This document shows positions 35,510 through 43,565 of a stretch of 59,298 nt of DNA, in pieces. The DNA comes from Thermodesulfobacteriota bacterium (GTDB lineage Bacteria; Desulfobacterota; WTBG01; CAIYCZ01; CAIRTM01): NCBI GenBank assembly GCA_028278025.1, contig JANQFE010000075.1, positions 1 through 59,298 on the forward strand, written 5' to 3'. The notes beneath the pieces were generated by a model. That model was not told the DNA's origin and ran no database searches. It was given only the letters and a program-made list of their open reading frames with translations. The translations under genes were made by a program, and so were the position numbers. Within the stretch, counting starts at the first letter, position 1; each line of letters opens with the position of its first letter.

Positions 35510-37870
35510 ATGAAAAAATTTGCGGTGTCAGGCATTCTTGTTCTTGTAATCCTGTTTTGCTCTTCTTTTGATTCCAGTGCCTTTACCCCGGGTAGGGTCC
35601 AAATAACTGTTCAGGATTTTTATGACCCTGCTGTACCCATTGCATCTGCCGGCGTAACCATGGATCCTGGCGGTTATGTCGATATAACTGATGATAACGG
35701 TACCGTAACCTTTACAGATATTATTCCCTATAGAAACTATACGGTTGCCGTTACGCGTGAGGGCTATATCGGCGGCATGCACGGTGAGGGCCGCACAGGT
35801 TTTGTATGGGTTGAAAGCGGCCGGACAACCCGGGTTATAATTCCGTTGAAAAAGCAATCAAGAATTTATGGAACGGTGACTTCAGGTACAGGGCCGGTTA
35901 CGGGAGCCATGGTTGCTCTGGTACGTGAAGGGATAGACGGCCTTGAGGCAGTCATAACGGCTCGTTGTGATGACAGTGGTGCCTACCTTCTGGAATCGGT
36001 TGCCGAAGGCAGCTATTATTTACGTGCGGTAGCTGATGGGCATTATCAGGAAGATGAGGCTCTTGTCATTGGGGCTAATGATGAATTGGTAAAGGACTTT
36101 ACTCTGAGACCGGGTAAGACGCTCATCTCTTTCGATATCAGGTACAACCGGAATTATTATGGCGGTTCGGTCAGCCTCACGCCCAGCACAAATCTGCTTT
36201 TCTATAATGATCGTTATCTGGTACCCCTCAGGATGCCTGCCGGAGCAGAACTGCTTGATGTTTCCGGCACCACGGTTACGCCGACACTCCCCGGAGAGTA
36301 CACATTTGCCATGATTGTTGTTGATTTTAAGGGGGTTGGAAAAGAAACAATCCAGACCATAGAAATGATAAATCATCCAACCGAAGCATATCCTTCAGTT
36401 ATCCCGGGGCCTTCTGAGCTGCCGCTGCTGGATAACGGTACGGTCTATGCGGTTTCACGCGGCAGTATCAATGTCAGACCGGGAGAAACAGTATACCTGA
36501 GAGGGTGGGGCCGTGATTTCAATCTCAATTCGTCCGAGCAGTTCAATCCTGATGCACCTCTTTTCGACATATATGGAAACAAGAACGGTGATTGGCATCA
36601 GTCCGCCTTTACCTTTACTTGGAGCCTGCAGGATGAAAACGGTGACGATCAAACAGCACTTTTGCAAAACCCCTTTGCGCAAAACACTTATTTTACCATT
36701 CCTGCTCATGCCGGGAAGGATGACAGCTTTTTTGCAACCCTAACGGTTAGCGGGGATGGTGAGCTGGCCGGCGAGCCGTCTGACATTGCCATTGTCGTTG
36801 CCGATTATACAGGTGACATGGACGGGTGCGGTGTGTGTCATCAGGAAACGCAGGCAACTTATAAACAAACGTCGCATTATACTGCCGGAGTAGGATGTGA
36901 GGACTGTCATGGGCCGGGCAGCCGGCACAGTGCGGACGATGGCAAGATATCCAAAACGCACTGGCCGGGGATGTGCGGGCAGTGTCACAGCCAGTTTGCA
37001 GAGTGGCAAAAATCACGCCACTCTGATCCGCTGGCATTTGGTCATGCAGAGATATCTTTTGCGCTGATTAGGGAGTGCTATAAGTGTCATTATACGGAAG
37101 GGTTTATAGGTGCTGTTGAAGCACGACGAAATTTTTCCAGTTTTAAATATCCGCTGTTTACCCAGGCACCAAAAGATACACCAAATATTAGCTGTGATGT
37201 GTGTCATGATCCTCATGTTCAGGACTCTTATAATCCCACAGGGTTGAGAACCGGTTCTGCTGCTGCGCTCTGCAGTACCTGCCATGAAAAGAAATGGCAA
37301 AATGCTACCTATACGGCCAGTGGTGATGAACTTGGTAATGCCTATCACTGGGGTGATTATTCTGTTTACCGGGCAGACGGGAATCCTCACCATATGAAAA
37401 AAGGGTGTGCGGCCTGCCACATGGCAAAAGATGTTGCAGATATTGACAGCAGGGGCGTACGCACAGTTGGCGGCCACGGCATGCGGATGAGGGCTATGGG
37501 TATAGATGAAGATCCCGACACTCAGGACGATACTATGAATATTGTCGTCTGTCAGAATTGCCATGATGGTTTAGAGACTTTTGATTACAATACTGCTATG
37601 ACCAGAATTAAAACCAAACTCAAGACGCTCGGCGATCTTTTAAGAGAAAAAAATCACGGCTATCTGCCGCCGTTTCAACCCGGCAAATGTGCTACCTGTC
37701 ATCGAGGCGGTTCCCTGCCGTTTATTAATGACACTGATGATGAGGTGCTTGGTAAAGCTTACCTGAACTACAAGCTGATCCTGCATGATAGAAGCTTTGG
37801 CATTCACAACCCGGGATATATCGAACGTTTGCTGGATGACAGCATTGAAGCGGTAAGTAATGAGCAATGA
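35510..37870 (+). CDS. Secreted nine-haem c-type cytochrome with N-terminal carboxypeptidase-regulatory-like domains
   Basis: A 786-residue exported cytochrome. A Sec signal covers residues 1-25. Two beta-sandwich domains of the carboxypeptidase regulatory type follow (about 28-108, 112-200; e.g. VTMDPGGYVDITDDNGTVTF and YLLESVAEGSYYLRAVADG), then an Ig-like region (about 205-430) that holds no Cys. The haem part starts at about 440 and carries nine C-x-x-C-H motifs, the last in CATCHRGG near 725. This layout, adhesive beta-domains plus multihaem part, fits a cytochrome exposed at or beyond the outer membrane for extracellular or interspecies electron exchange; this is an inference. The closing codons (SNEQ, stop) are made of GTAATGAGCAATGA repeat. 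No porin gene is adjacent. Confidence 0.82.
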   Translation: MKKFAVSGILVLVILFCSSFDSSAFTPGRVQITVQDFYDPAVPIASAGVTMDPGGYVDITDDNGTVTFTDIIPYRNYTVAVTREGYIGGMHGEGRTGFVWVESGRTTRVIIPLKKQSRIYGTVTSGTGPVTGAMVALVREGIDGLEAVITARCDDSGAYLLESVAEGSYYLRAVADGHYQEDEALVIGANDELVKDFTLRPGKTLISFDIRYNRNYYGGSVSLTPSTNLLFYNDRYLVPLRMPAGAELLDVSGTTVTPTLPGEYTFAMIVVDFKGVGKETIQTIEMINHPTEAYPSVIPGPSELPLLDNGTVYAVSRGSINVRPGETVYLRGWGRDFNLNSSEQFNPDAPLFDIYGNKNGDWHQSAFTFTWSLQDENGDDQTALLQNPFAQNTYFTIPAHAGKDDSFFATLTVSGDGELAGEPSDIAIVVADYTGDMDGCGVCHQETQATYKQTSHYTAGVGCEDCHGPGSRHSADDGKISKTHWPGMCGQCHSQFAEWQKSRHSDPLAFGHAEISFALIRECYKCHYTEGFIGAVEARRNFSSFKYPLFTQAPKDTPNISCDVCHDPHVQDSYNPTGLRTGSAAALCSTCHEKKWQNATYTASGDELGNAYHWGDYSVYRADGNPHHMKKGCAACHMAKDVADIDSRGVRTVGGHGMRMRAMGIDEDPDTQDDTMNIVVCQNCHDGLETFDYNTAMTRIKTKLKTLGDLLREKNHGYLPPFQPGKCATCHRGGSLPFINDTDDEVLGKAYLNYKLILHDRSFGIHNPGYIERLLDDSIEAVSNEQ

Positions 37871-37978
37871 GCAATGAGTGATGGGAATAACAGGGATAGT
37901 CGTTCCTGGCGAAACACCAAACACTAAATACTAAACACCAATCACTAATATTGTGAACAGAAAACAGAGAACAGGGCA
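37858..37978. repeat. Short-period tracts after the nine-haem cytochrome gene
   Basis: GAGCAATGAGCAATGAGTGATG (from 37862) overlaps the end of the gene. From 37909 a different tract with ACACCAAACACTAAATACTAA and AACAGAAAACAGAGAACAGG units runs to the ribosome site of the next gene. Confidence 0.6.
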
Positions 37979-38012
37979 CAAAAACATAAACAACTTGGAG
38001 AAGGAGAGAAGC

Positions 38013-38711
38013 ATGGCAAGTCTACTGGATATACACTCTGTTGCTCAGGAGCAGCTTAGACAAACTTTTACGCTTGACCCGGTTACCTTAAAGCATCCTT
38101 TGCCGGAGCGGCCCGGCCGTACACTGGGTTTGGTGAAAATAGACGGAGAGGTATTCAGTTCTGAAAAGATTTCCCGGGCGGTTTTTCTGCGAATATACTT
38201 CCCGGTTTATCTGAAGATTCGCTCAATGTTTATTCGGCCCAAAATGGAGTATGACTTACCGGTTTTTGCGGCAGAGGTAATGCTGACCGGTAAAAAAAGA
38301 ATGGTTATTGTTGATATCCATCGGACCGGGCAAAACACAGGACATGATGATACTGCCATATTTGACCGCATGATAGCAATCAGGGACCGTTATCCTGATC
38401 TGCAGGCATATGCCATCAAGCAGAAGGGTAAAATCCAGGAGGTGTTTTCTTATGCTGCTTGTCAAGTACGCATTACCGAGGAACTCGATGATCAGGTTCT
38501 CAGTCTTTTTCGGGAATATCTGGGTGTTTTTACTGATATTGTAGCACAGACCAGCCCCCTTGAGGGAGATGTCCTTGAGCGCACCAAAAAGGCCTATGAG
38601 GATTATTTAAAAACCCTGGTTGATCATGATCCGGGAGTCAGGGGCTACAAGATGCTGTTTGGTGAAAAGGGCGGAGTGGAACGCTCAATGGATATGCATT
38701 TTGCAAGATAG
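38013..38711 (+). CDS. Ferredoxin-dependent bilin reductase-like protein (copy 1)
   Basis: A 232-residue soluble protein; ATG 38013 follows GGAGAAGGAGAG. I match it by eye to the PcyA/HY2 superfamily of ferredoxin-dependent bilin reductases. The signature segment YDLPVF (80-85) stands 21 residues before an Asp (Asp101, in VIVDIHRTG), close to the spacing between YDLPIF and the catalytic Asp of cyanobacterial PcyA. Residues about 150-155 (FSYAAC) fit the FS..C strand. The end (YEDYLKTLVDHDPG, then LFGEKGG) resembles the family's C-terminal DP..LFGE signature. Overall length fits. The family reduces linear tetrapyrroles with electrons from ferredoxin, and a ferredoxin gene follows at 157 bases. 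No haem oxygenase gene is visible. The assignment needs a profile search. A second such gene lies at 51776. Confidence 0.62.
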   Translation: MASLLDIHSVAQEQLRQTFTLDPVTLKHPLPERPGRTLGLVKIDGEVFSSEKISRAVFLRIYFPVYLKIRSMFIRPKMEYDLPVFAAEVMLTGKKRMVIVDIHRTGQNTGHDDTAIFDRMIAIRDRYPDLQAYAIKQKGKIQEVFSYAACQVRITEELDDQVLSLFREYLGVFTDIVAQTSPLEGDVLERTKKAYEDYLKTLVDHDPGVRGYKMLFGEKGGVERSMDMHFAR

Positions 38712-38802
38712 ACAGTTGGTAGTAGTCTGTTGTCAGTAGAGAATTGAGATATATATTTCTATTAACACTGCTTTTCACCAGGAATATCCCCTGAAGTTAC
38801 AT

Positions 38803-38831
38803 TTGCAACATCGTTCAGTATATATTATATA
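38803..38831 (+). promoter_or_regulatory. Possible sigma-70 promoter for the ferredoxin gene
   Basis: TTGCAA (38803-38808) and TATATA (38826-38831) are 17 bases apart, 37 bases before the ferredoxin start codon. Both boxes are imperfect. Confidence 0.35.
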
Positions 38832-38867
38832 TAAGGTAAAATTACTTGAAATCTTTAGGGGGAAGCA

Positions 38868-39062
38868 ATGAAGGTTAAAATTGATTACGACCGGTGTATG
38901 GGTGATGGGCATTGCAGTGAAGTATGCCCGGAAGTTTTTGACTATGATGATGTGCAGACCGAAGTACATGTTACATCGGATGAAGTGCCCAAAGAGCTGG
39001 AAGACAAAGTGAGAAAAGCTTTCGAGGAATGTGATACCGAAGCAATTATTATTGAGAAATAA
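38868..39062 (+). CDS. Single-cluster ferredoxin of the Pyrococcus type
   Basis: A 64-residue ferredoxin with one FeS cluster. Ligands are Cys10, Asp13, Cys16 and the distant Cys55. Asp13 replaces the usual second Cys, as in Pyrococcus furiosus ferredoxin, where the cluster changes easily between 4Fe and 3Fe forms. Cys20 corresponds to the non-ligand Cys21 of that protein, but its disulfide partner is missing here. The PEVFDYDD segment is also typical. TAGGGGGAAG precedes the ATG. It is encoded directly after the bilin-reductase-like gene and would be the natural electron donor. It may have its own promoter and serve other enzymes as well. Confidence 0.9.
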   Translation: MKVKIDYDRCMGDGHCSEVCPEVFDYDDVQTEVHVTSDEVPKELEDKVRKAFEECDTEAIIIEK

Positions 39063-39194
39063 CCGAACAGCCACCAGCGTACAAAGGGTAGCCTAAAGAT
39101 AAACGATATAAAATCTCTTGATAGCAAATACTGATTAATAGCTGTAGCGTGCAGTGCTGGGGCGGTGTAGTGTACCCACTAGTACACACAGACA

Positions 39195-39366
39195 TTTTAT
39201 TTTGTTCGTATACGTTGGCCCCCTTTGGTTTGATTGCAGCGGGCTATATGCTCGCTGCAATATCAGGAAGTAACTATATCGTCCATTGCTCGCACCGCCG
39301 CAGTTGCTCTTACCACATCAACCTTCGCAGTGTCAGGGACTATAGAAAAAAGAAAAATGCTCTAAT
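39195..39366. repeat. Dispersed repeat R2, copy c
   Basis: TTTGGTTTGATTGCAGCGGGCTA matches copy e at 59132-59155. GCTATATGCTCGCTGCAATATC matches copy a. From 39282 to 39363 (ATTGCTCGCACCGCC to AAAATGCTCTA) it aligns with copy d at 48233-48314. It ends exactly where the DJ-1 fragment begins. Confidence 0.75.
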
Positions 39367-39590
39367 TGAATTATAAAGGTGGATGTATACCCATCCTGCT
39401 GCTCACGAATTACGGATTACCGATCAGAGGTTATGCAACGGCTGCAAAAAAGGCCGCCCTTCTGGTTGACCAAGTGTATCAGGTTCTTGATGCTGAATAT
39501 GTAGGGGACGGCAATCTGATCACATCTCGCATGCCTGATGCTCTGCCGGCTTTCTGCAAAGCTATGTTAAAAGCACTGGCTGGTAATTAA
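39366..39590 (+). pseudogene. C-terminal fragment of a DJ-1/PfpI family gene
   Basis: The last 45 codons or so encode the hallmark end of DJ-1/PfpI proteins (AEYVGDGNLITSRMPDALPAF, then a final helix). The rest of the domain, including the nucleophile elbow and active-site Cys, is missing, and there is no credible start codon. The open frame begins at the edge of an R2 repeat, so the front of the gene was probably lost by deletion at the repeat or by its insertion. Confidence 0.72.
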
Positions 39591-39628
39591 ACAAAATAAT
39601 TGCATCAATAAAAAAGAAAGGAGAGGAT

Positions 39629-42283
39629 ATGAACTATGCTAAATCAACTATATTTAGAAGATATGCACTATGTGCCGGCATTGTTTTGGTCGTAACAACC
39701 AGCCTGCTCACATTGAAAGCATGTATTCCCGGAATAGTGACTCCCCCTAAGACTGTAGAAGATGTTATCGAACGTATCATTACAACGCAGGATACCAGCG
39801 GGCAAACCGGCTCATGGGTGGCGTATGTAGCTAAACAGCCTGTGTCGGACAGTACCCTGATCACCCCGGCAGAGGGAACGAGCACGTATGCTGCAGATGG
39901 TGATTTCTGGTTTGCCTTTGTGGATGAGGACCCTTTTGCCCAGTATGAACATGAGGTAAAGTTTATTTTCATTGATGCTGATACAGGCGAAATGACTGTC
40001 GAAGATCAGCTGTGGTGGCCGCAGGTAAACGGAACAGCACTTTTTGTAGCCGGTTTAGATTTGGTCAGGGTGTACAGCTCCACTGTTACCGAAGATGATC
40101 AGGATGGTACGTCAAGCCGGATACAATCGGCGCTCCAGGACACAGCACCTTCGGCAGACTATGGAGATGCGCCGGATGATACCGAGGCGTATGAAAACGG
40201 TTCAGTGGGCGGTATGTTTCCCACTCTGTTTGCCACGGAAAACTCCCTCGATGACCGGCCGGGAGGACATACCCTAACCATAGGGGAAGAGACGCTCGGC
40301 AAAGATGTATCGGCCGAGGTGGATGCCAATGACCCTAATGATCCCGACACTGTACCAAACCTGGTTGACCAGGACAAAGATGACAGATTTTTCTGGATTC
40401 TCTACCCTGACTTTACTACTAATACCCTGGCAGTACGTTTTCTGGTTGAAGTTGCTGTTGCAGTAGGTGCACCCAATATGGATCGTTTTTTAAATATTCT
40501 GACCGACCACAATCGTGACGGTGAGTGGAAAAAAAACAGTATCGGCAAGGAGTGGCTGGTTGAAAATTTTGTGGCAAGGGTCAGACCCGGTACTTCTGAG
40601 TGGATATGGACTGAGCCGGTTAACATGCCGCTTGATGCAGATAATAAATTTGGATTTGAGAACTGGACCAGGGTAGCCCTTACCCGTGCACGTATTGACG
40701 GCACACTTTTTGGAGATGACGGCTGGGATGGCTCAGGCCAGTTTGAACATGGTGAAATTGAAGATCATTATGTCAACTTTCTTCCGTGGTATGGAGATGA
40801 TGACGATGATGATGACGACGATGACAATGATGATGATAATGACGATAATGATGACAACGATGATGGTGAAGGCAAAAAGCTGGGACCCAATCAGCCCCCT
40901 GCCGGTGATCCCGGCGAAGATGCCGAGAAGTCGACCTGTGAGTATATCTGCCCAACCTTAATGATCCAGGTCCCGATTACCTGCAAGACCCTGATAATTA
41001 ATTTTGGTGATACCCCCGGCAACAGCTGGATGCAGCGCAACGGCCAGAAAGCGCAGGGATTCTTTACAAAGCGCTTTGGTGACGGCTCGGCAACTTTTCT
41101 TAATAAGCCTCCTGCCGACACGGCACTTACTGCAATTAAAACCTTCCTTGCGAGCGGCAAGTGTCTCGATGAGCTGTACCTGTATATCGTTGGTCACGGC
41201 AGCCGAAGCGGTTATATCAGAGCTCAAAACGGCGGCGGCAAACTGACGGTTAAAGAATTAAACGAGGCCATCACGACAAACACCCACTGCCCTTCCATGA
41301 TGAACTATTTTGCAGATGAATGCACCCAGCCCGGATACTGTAATGTGAATATTATTATTCAAAGCTGTTATTCAGGCACTTTTCTTAAAGGCGACAACTC
41401 AGTTAAACTTGGTGGAGTTAATGTGCTGACCTCGGCCAGTGATACAAAAAAATCATATGGCAGGGGGGATGGTGACGGCAGTTATGTCAGCAATGCTTTT
41501 TGGAAAGCCTATGAAAACAACCAGGCAGATGCTGAGCCTAACGGTGATGGTGATGGAGAGGTTACCCCGGATGAAGCCATGAAGTGGGCTAAAGACAATC
41601 ATGGCGGTAAAAGAAGTGATCCAGACACCAATCCCGGAGCAGATTGTGACTGCAGGTGTGATCCCTCCGATGACGACAGCGGTACGGACAATGGTACTGA
41701 TGACGATTCAGGAATCGATGATTCTGATAATGAAACGGATGATACAGACGGCGGTACCGACAATGAGACCGGTTTGACCTGGCAAGATCCTGAGAACGAC
41801 CTTATTTACTGGTATCAGGCCGGCACTCCCGCCTATGTTGGTCATCTTGATATCATCATGTATGGTATTGTCCCGGTTCAGAACGGCTTTGATGCATTGA
41901 TTACAACTGCCACGGCACTGCCCGGCGAAGGTGATACGGGTTTTCATGAATATTATGCTTCCTTTGATGCAAATCCGGCAGCACCCAATTATATGCAGCC
42001 TGGCCCAACCTACAATGCCGACACGGCCTATATTGCCCAGTTTCTCAATGGTGCCTGGAACATGTTTTTGTTCCAATATTTTGAAGGCGAAGGGTGGGCT
42101 TCAATTCCAACAACTTCAACAGTTGATGTGAACGGAGCCGAACTGGTTATGCACATTGATGCCGGTGAAGCAGGTATTGAAATCGGCTCATCTTCTCAGC
42201 AGGTGTACATGGCTACCTGGTATAAAGATAATGATGAGCTGGATGTTGGCGATGAAACCACAACTCAGGGGTTGCAGCCTTAG
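39629..42283 (+). CDS. Secreted caspase-like (clan CD) cysteine peptidase with GEVED-like and acidic linker regions
   Basis: An 884-residue exported protein. A hydrophobic N-terminus (about 10-32) ends in LTLKACIPG, a possible but imperfect lipobox. A beta-rich domain (about 50-170) is followed by a region ending in GEIEDHYVNF (about 175-385) that resembles GEVED domains of cell-surface proteins. A run of Asp/Asn with hardly any other residue spans about 389-413. The peptidase-like domain (about 435-690) has the clan CD dyad: His523 in YIVGHGSRSG and Cys580 in IIIQSCYSG, 57 residues apart, each after a hydrophobic strand as in caspases, gingipains and legumains. A second Asp-rich linker (about 690-720) leads to an unknown C-terminal domain (about 725-884). 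GAAAGGAGAGG precedes the ATG. The substrate is unknown; the acidic runs probably bind calcium or act as spacers. Confidence 0.75.
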   Translation: MNYAKSTIFRRYALCAGIVLVVTTSLLTLKACIPGIVTPPKTVEDVIERIITTQDTSGQTGSWVAYVAKQPVSDSTLITPAEGTSTYAADGDFWFAFVDEDPFAQYEHEVKFIFIDADTGEMTVEDQLWWPQVNGTALFVAGLDLVRVYSSTVTEDDQDGTSSRIQSALQDTAPSADYGDAPDDTEAYENGSVGGMFPTLFATENSLDDRPGGHTLTIGEETLGKDVSAEVDANDPNDPDTVPNLVDQDKDDRFFWILYPDFTTNTLAVRFLVEVAVAVGAPNMDRFLNILTDHNRDGEWKKNSIGKEWLVENFVARVRPGTSEWIWTEPVNMPLDADNKFGFENWTRVALTRARIDGTLFGDDGWDGSGQFEHGEIEDHYVNFLPWYGDDDDDDDDDDNDDDNDDNDDNDDGEGKKLGPNQPPAGDPGEDAEKSTCEYICPTLMIQVPITCKTLIINFGDTPGNSWMQRNGQKAQGFFTKRFGDGSATFLNKPPADTALTAIKTFLASGKCLDELYLYIVGHGSRSGYIRAQNGGGKLTVKELNEAITTNTHCPSMMNYFADECTQPGYCNVNIIIQSCYSGTFLKGDNSVKLGGVNVLTSASDTKKSYGRGDGDGSYVSNAFWKAYENNQADAEPNGDGDGEVTPDEAMKWAKDNHGGKRSDPDTNPGADCDCRCDPSDDDSGTDNGTDDDSGIDDSDNETDDTDGGTDNETGLTWQDPENDLIYWYQAGTPAYVGHLDIIMYGIVPVQNGFDALITTATALPGEGDTGFHEYYASFDANPAAPNYMQPGPTYNADTAYIAQFLNGAWNMFLFQYFEGEGWASIPTTSTVDVNGAELVMHIDAGEAGIEIGSSSQQVYMATWYKDNDELDVGDETTTQGLQP

Positions 42284-42321
42284 AATTATGTATAGATGAA
42301 AAATGGTTTTTGCAATAATCA

Positions 42322-42349
42322 GAAGCCCTGCTTTTTTAAGCAGGGCTTC
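42322..42349. terminator. Bidirectional terminator between convergent genes
   Basis: GAAGCCCTGCTT (42322-42333) and AAGCAGGGCTTC (42338-42349) form a perfect 12-base-pair stem around TTTT. It serves the caspase-like gene from the left and overlaps the stop codon of the rhomboid gene from the right. Confidence 0.8.
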
Positions 42350-43325
42350 ATACATCCAGTGATTGAATATATACTTTAAGCATTAAATCTCCACGTTGGC
42401 CGTCCGGCATTGTTCTTCCCATGCCCCTCAAGCGCAGAATAGTCCCTGCGGCAATACCGGGGGGAACTACAACCTTGAAAAGCTGTTTTTTGAATCCCCG
42501 GGGGATATTTACTACTTTTGTTGTGCCGGCAAAGGCCTCAAAAGCGGTAATAGTAATTGTGCCGTACATATTGGGATCATCATAGGAGCCGCTGGGCCTG
42601 ATAACCTGTAAACGGGACGATTTTTTCTTTGCAGTCAGTAGCCGTATCCTGTCAGAAATTCCCGTTGAGGGGATGGCTAGAAAGACTTTTAGAAACATTA
42701 TACCAAAGATAAATCCGCCGATATGGGCCCACCAGGCAATGCCTCCGGCACTGCCACTCCCCGCGGCACTCAGGAACTGCAGTACAAACCATAAACCCAG
42801 GAACACAAAAGCAGGAATCTCGATAAAATAGGGGAAAAAGAAAATAGGGATCAATGTTAAAATTTTTGCGTTGGGATAGAGTATAAAATAAGCCCCCATT
42901 ACCCCTGCTATGGCACCGCTGGCCCCGATGACCGGCACCGTAGAGTTCAGATTGAGCACAAGGTGAGAAAGACCGGATGCTATGCCGCACAGAAGATAGA
43001 AAACAATGTAGCGCACAGGTCCCAGACGATCCTCTATATTATCACCGAAAATATAGAGTGACCACATGTTACCCAGCAAATGCAGAAAACCGCCGTGCAG
43101 AAACATGAATGAGAACAGAGAAAGAAACTGCTGACCTGCTGTAAAGTAGGAACCGATTTGGTCTACGGTATAGCGGGCAGGCACAAGACCATAGATATAG
43201 AGAAAGCGGTTCAACCCTTCGGCCTGTCCCAACTCAACAAGGTAGAGAATAACATTGAAAGCAATCAGGGCAGTGTTTACATAAGGATAATGCCCGCAGG
43301 GTGTTGTATCGCGGAGTGGTAGCAA
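42348..43325 (-). CDS. Rhomboid intramembrane protease fused to a DnaJ C-terminal domain
   Basis: A 325-residue protein starting at TTG (LLPLRDTTPCG matches the usual rhomboid start MIPLRDT...), with AAAGG about nine bases ahead. Six or so membrane segments (about 16-215) carry the catalytic pair Ser136 in GASGAIAG and His201 in AHIGGF, with the HGGFLHLLGNMW loop conserved. After a Lys-rich linker (about 225-250), residues about 255-325 match the second half of a DnaJ/CbpA substrate-binding domain (VVPPGIAAGTILRLRGMG, GDLMLKVYI). The J-domain and zinc finger are absent. I know of no standard rhomboid with this tail. It may recruit unfolded or misfolded clients to the protease; this is an inference. 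Confidence 0.85.
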   Translation of the reverse strand: MLPLRDTTPCGHYPYVNTALIAFNVILYLVELGQAEGLNRFLYIYGLVPARYTVDQIGSYFTAGQQFLSLFSFMFLHGGFLHLLGNMWSLYIFGDNIEDRLGPVRYIVFYLLCGIASGLSHLVLNLNSTVPVIGASGAIAGVMGAYFILYPNAKILTLIPIFFFPYFIEIPAFVFLGLWFVLQFLSAAGSGSAGGIAWWAHIGGFIFGIMFLKVFLAIPSTGISDRIRLLTAKKKSSRLQVIRPSGSYDDPNMYGTITITAFEAFAGTTKVVNIPRGFKKQLFKVVVPPGIAAGTILRLRGMGRTMPDGQRGDLMLKVYIQSLDV

Positions 43326-43459
43326 CTGCTGGGGCCTTTCGTTTTGTTACTATTTAAATGATTGTATGGCATATTGAGTAAGTATAGAAAAAAAGCTTGT
43401 ATGTCAACACTATATGATTATAAGATCTTCATATCTGTAGAATTGTTTTTAGTTGCATT

Positions 43460-43556
43460 CGTCTGAAATCTTTGCACTCGGCTACGTTGCAATGGGATAA
43501 AAGTCCCTTTTCAGGGGGCGGCTTCAATCCTCGCCTATGGGTGAGGATAATTGTTA
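43460..43556. repeat. Dispersed repeat R1, copy c (degenerate)
   Basis: CTGAAATCTTTGCACTCGGCTACGTTGCAATGGGA matches 35238-35274, and the later CCTCGCCTATGGGTGAGGATAATT is a variant of the second R1 hairpin. It runs to the start of the MFS pseudogene. Confidence 0.7.
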
Positions 43557-43565
43557 GTAAACGGT

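Noticed and set aside
39149..39376. Frame inside R2 copy c
   Set aside because: It is made of repeat sequence that is not kept open in other R2 copies.
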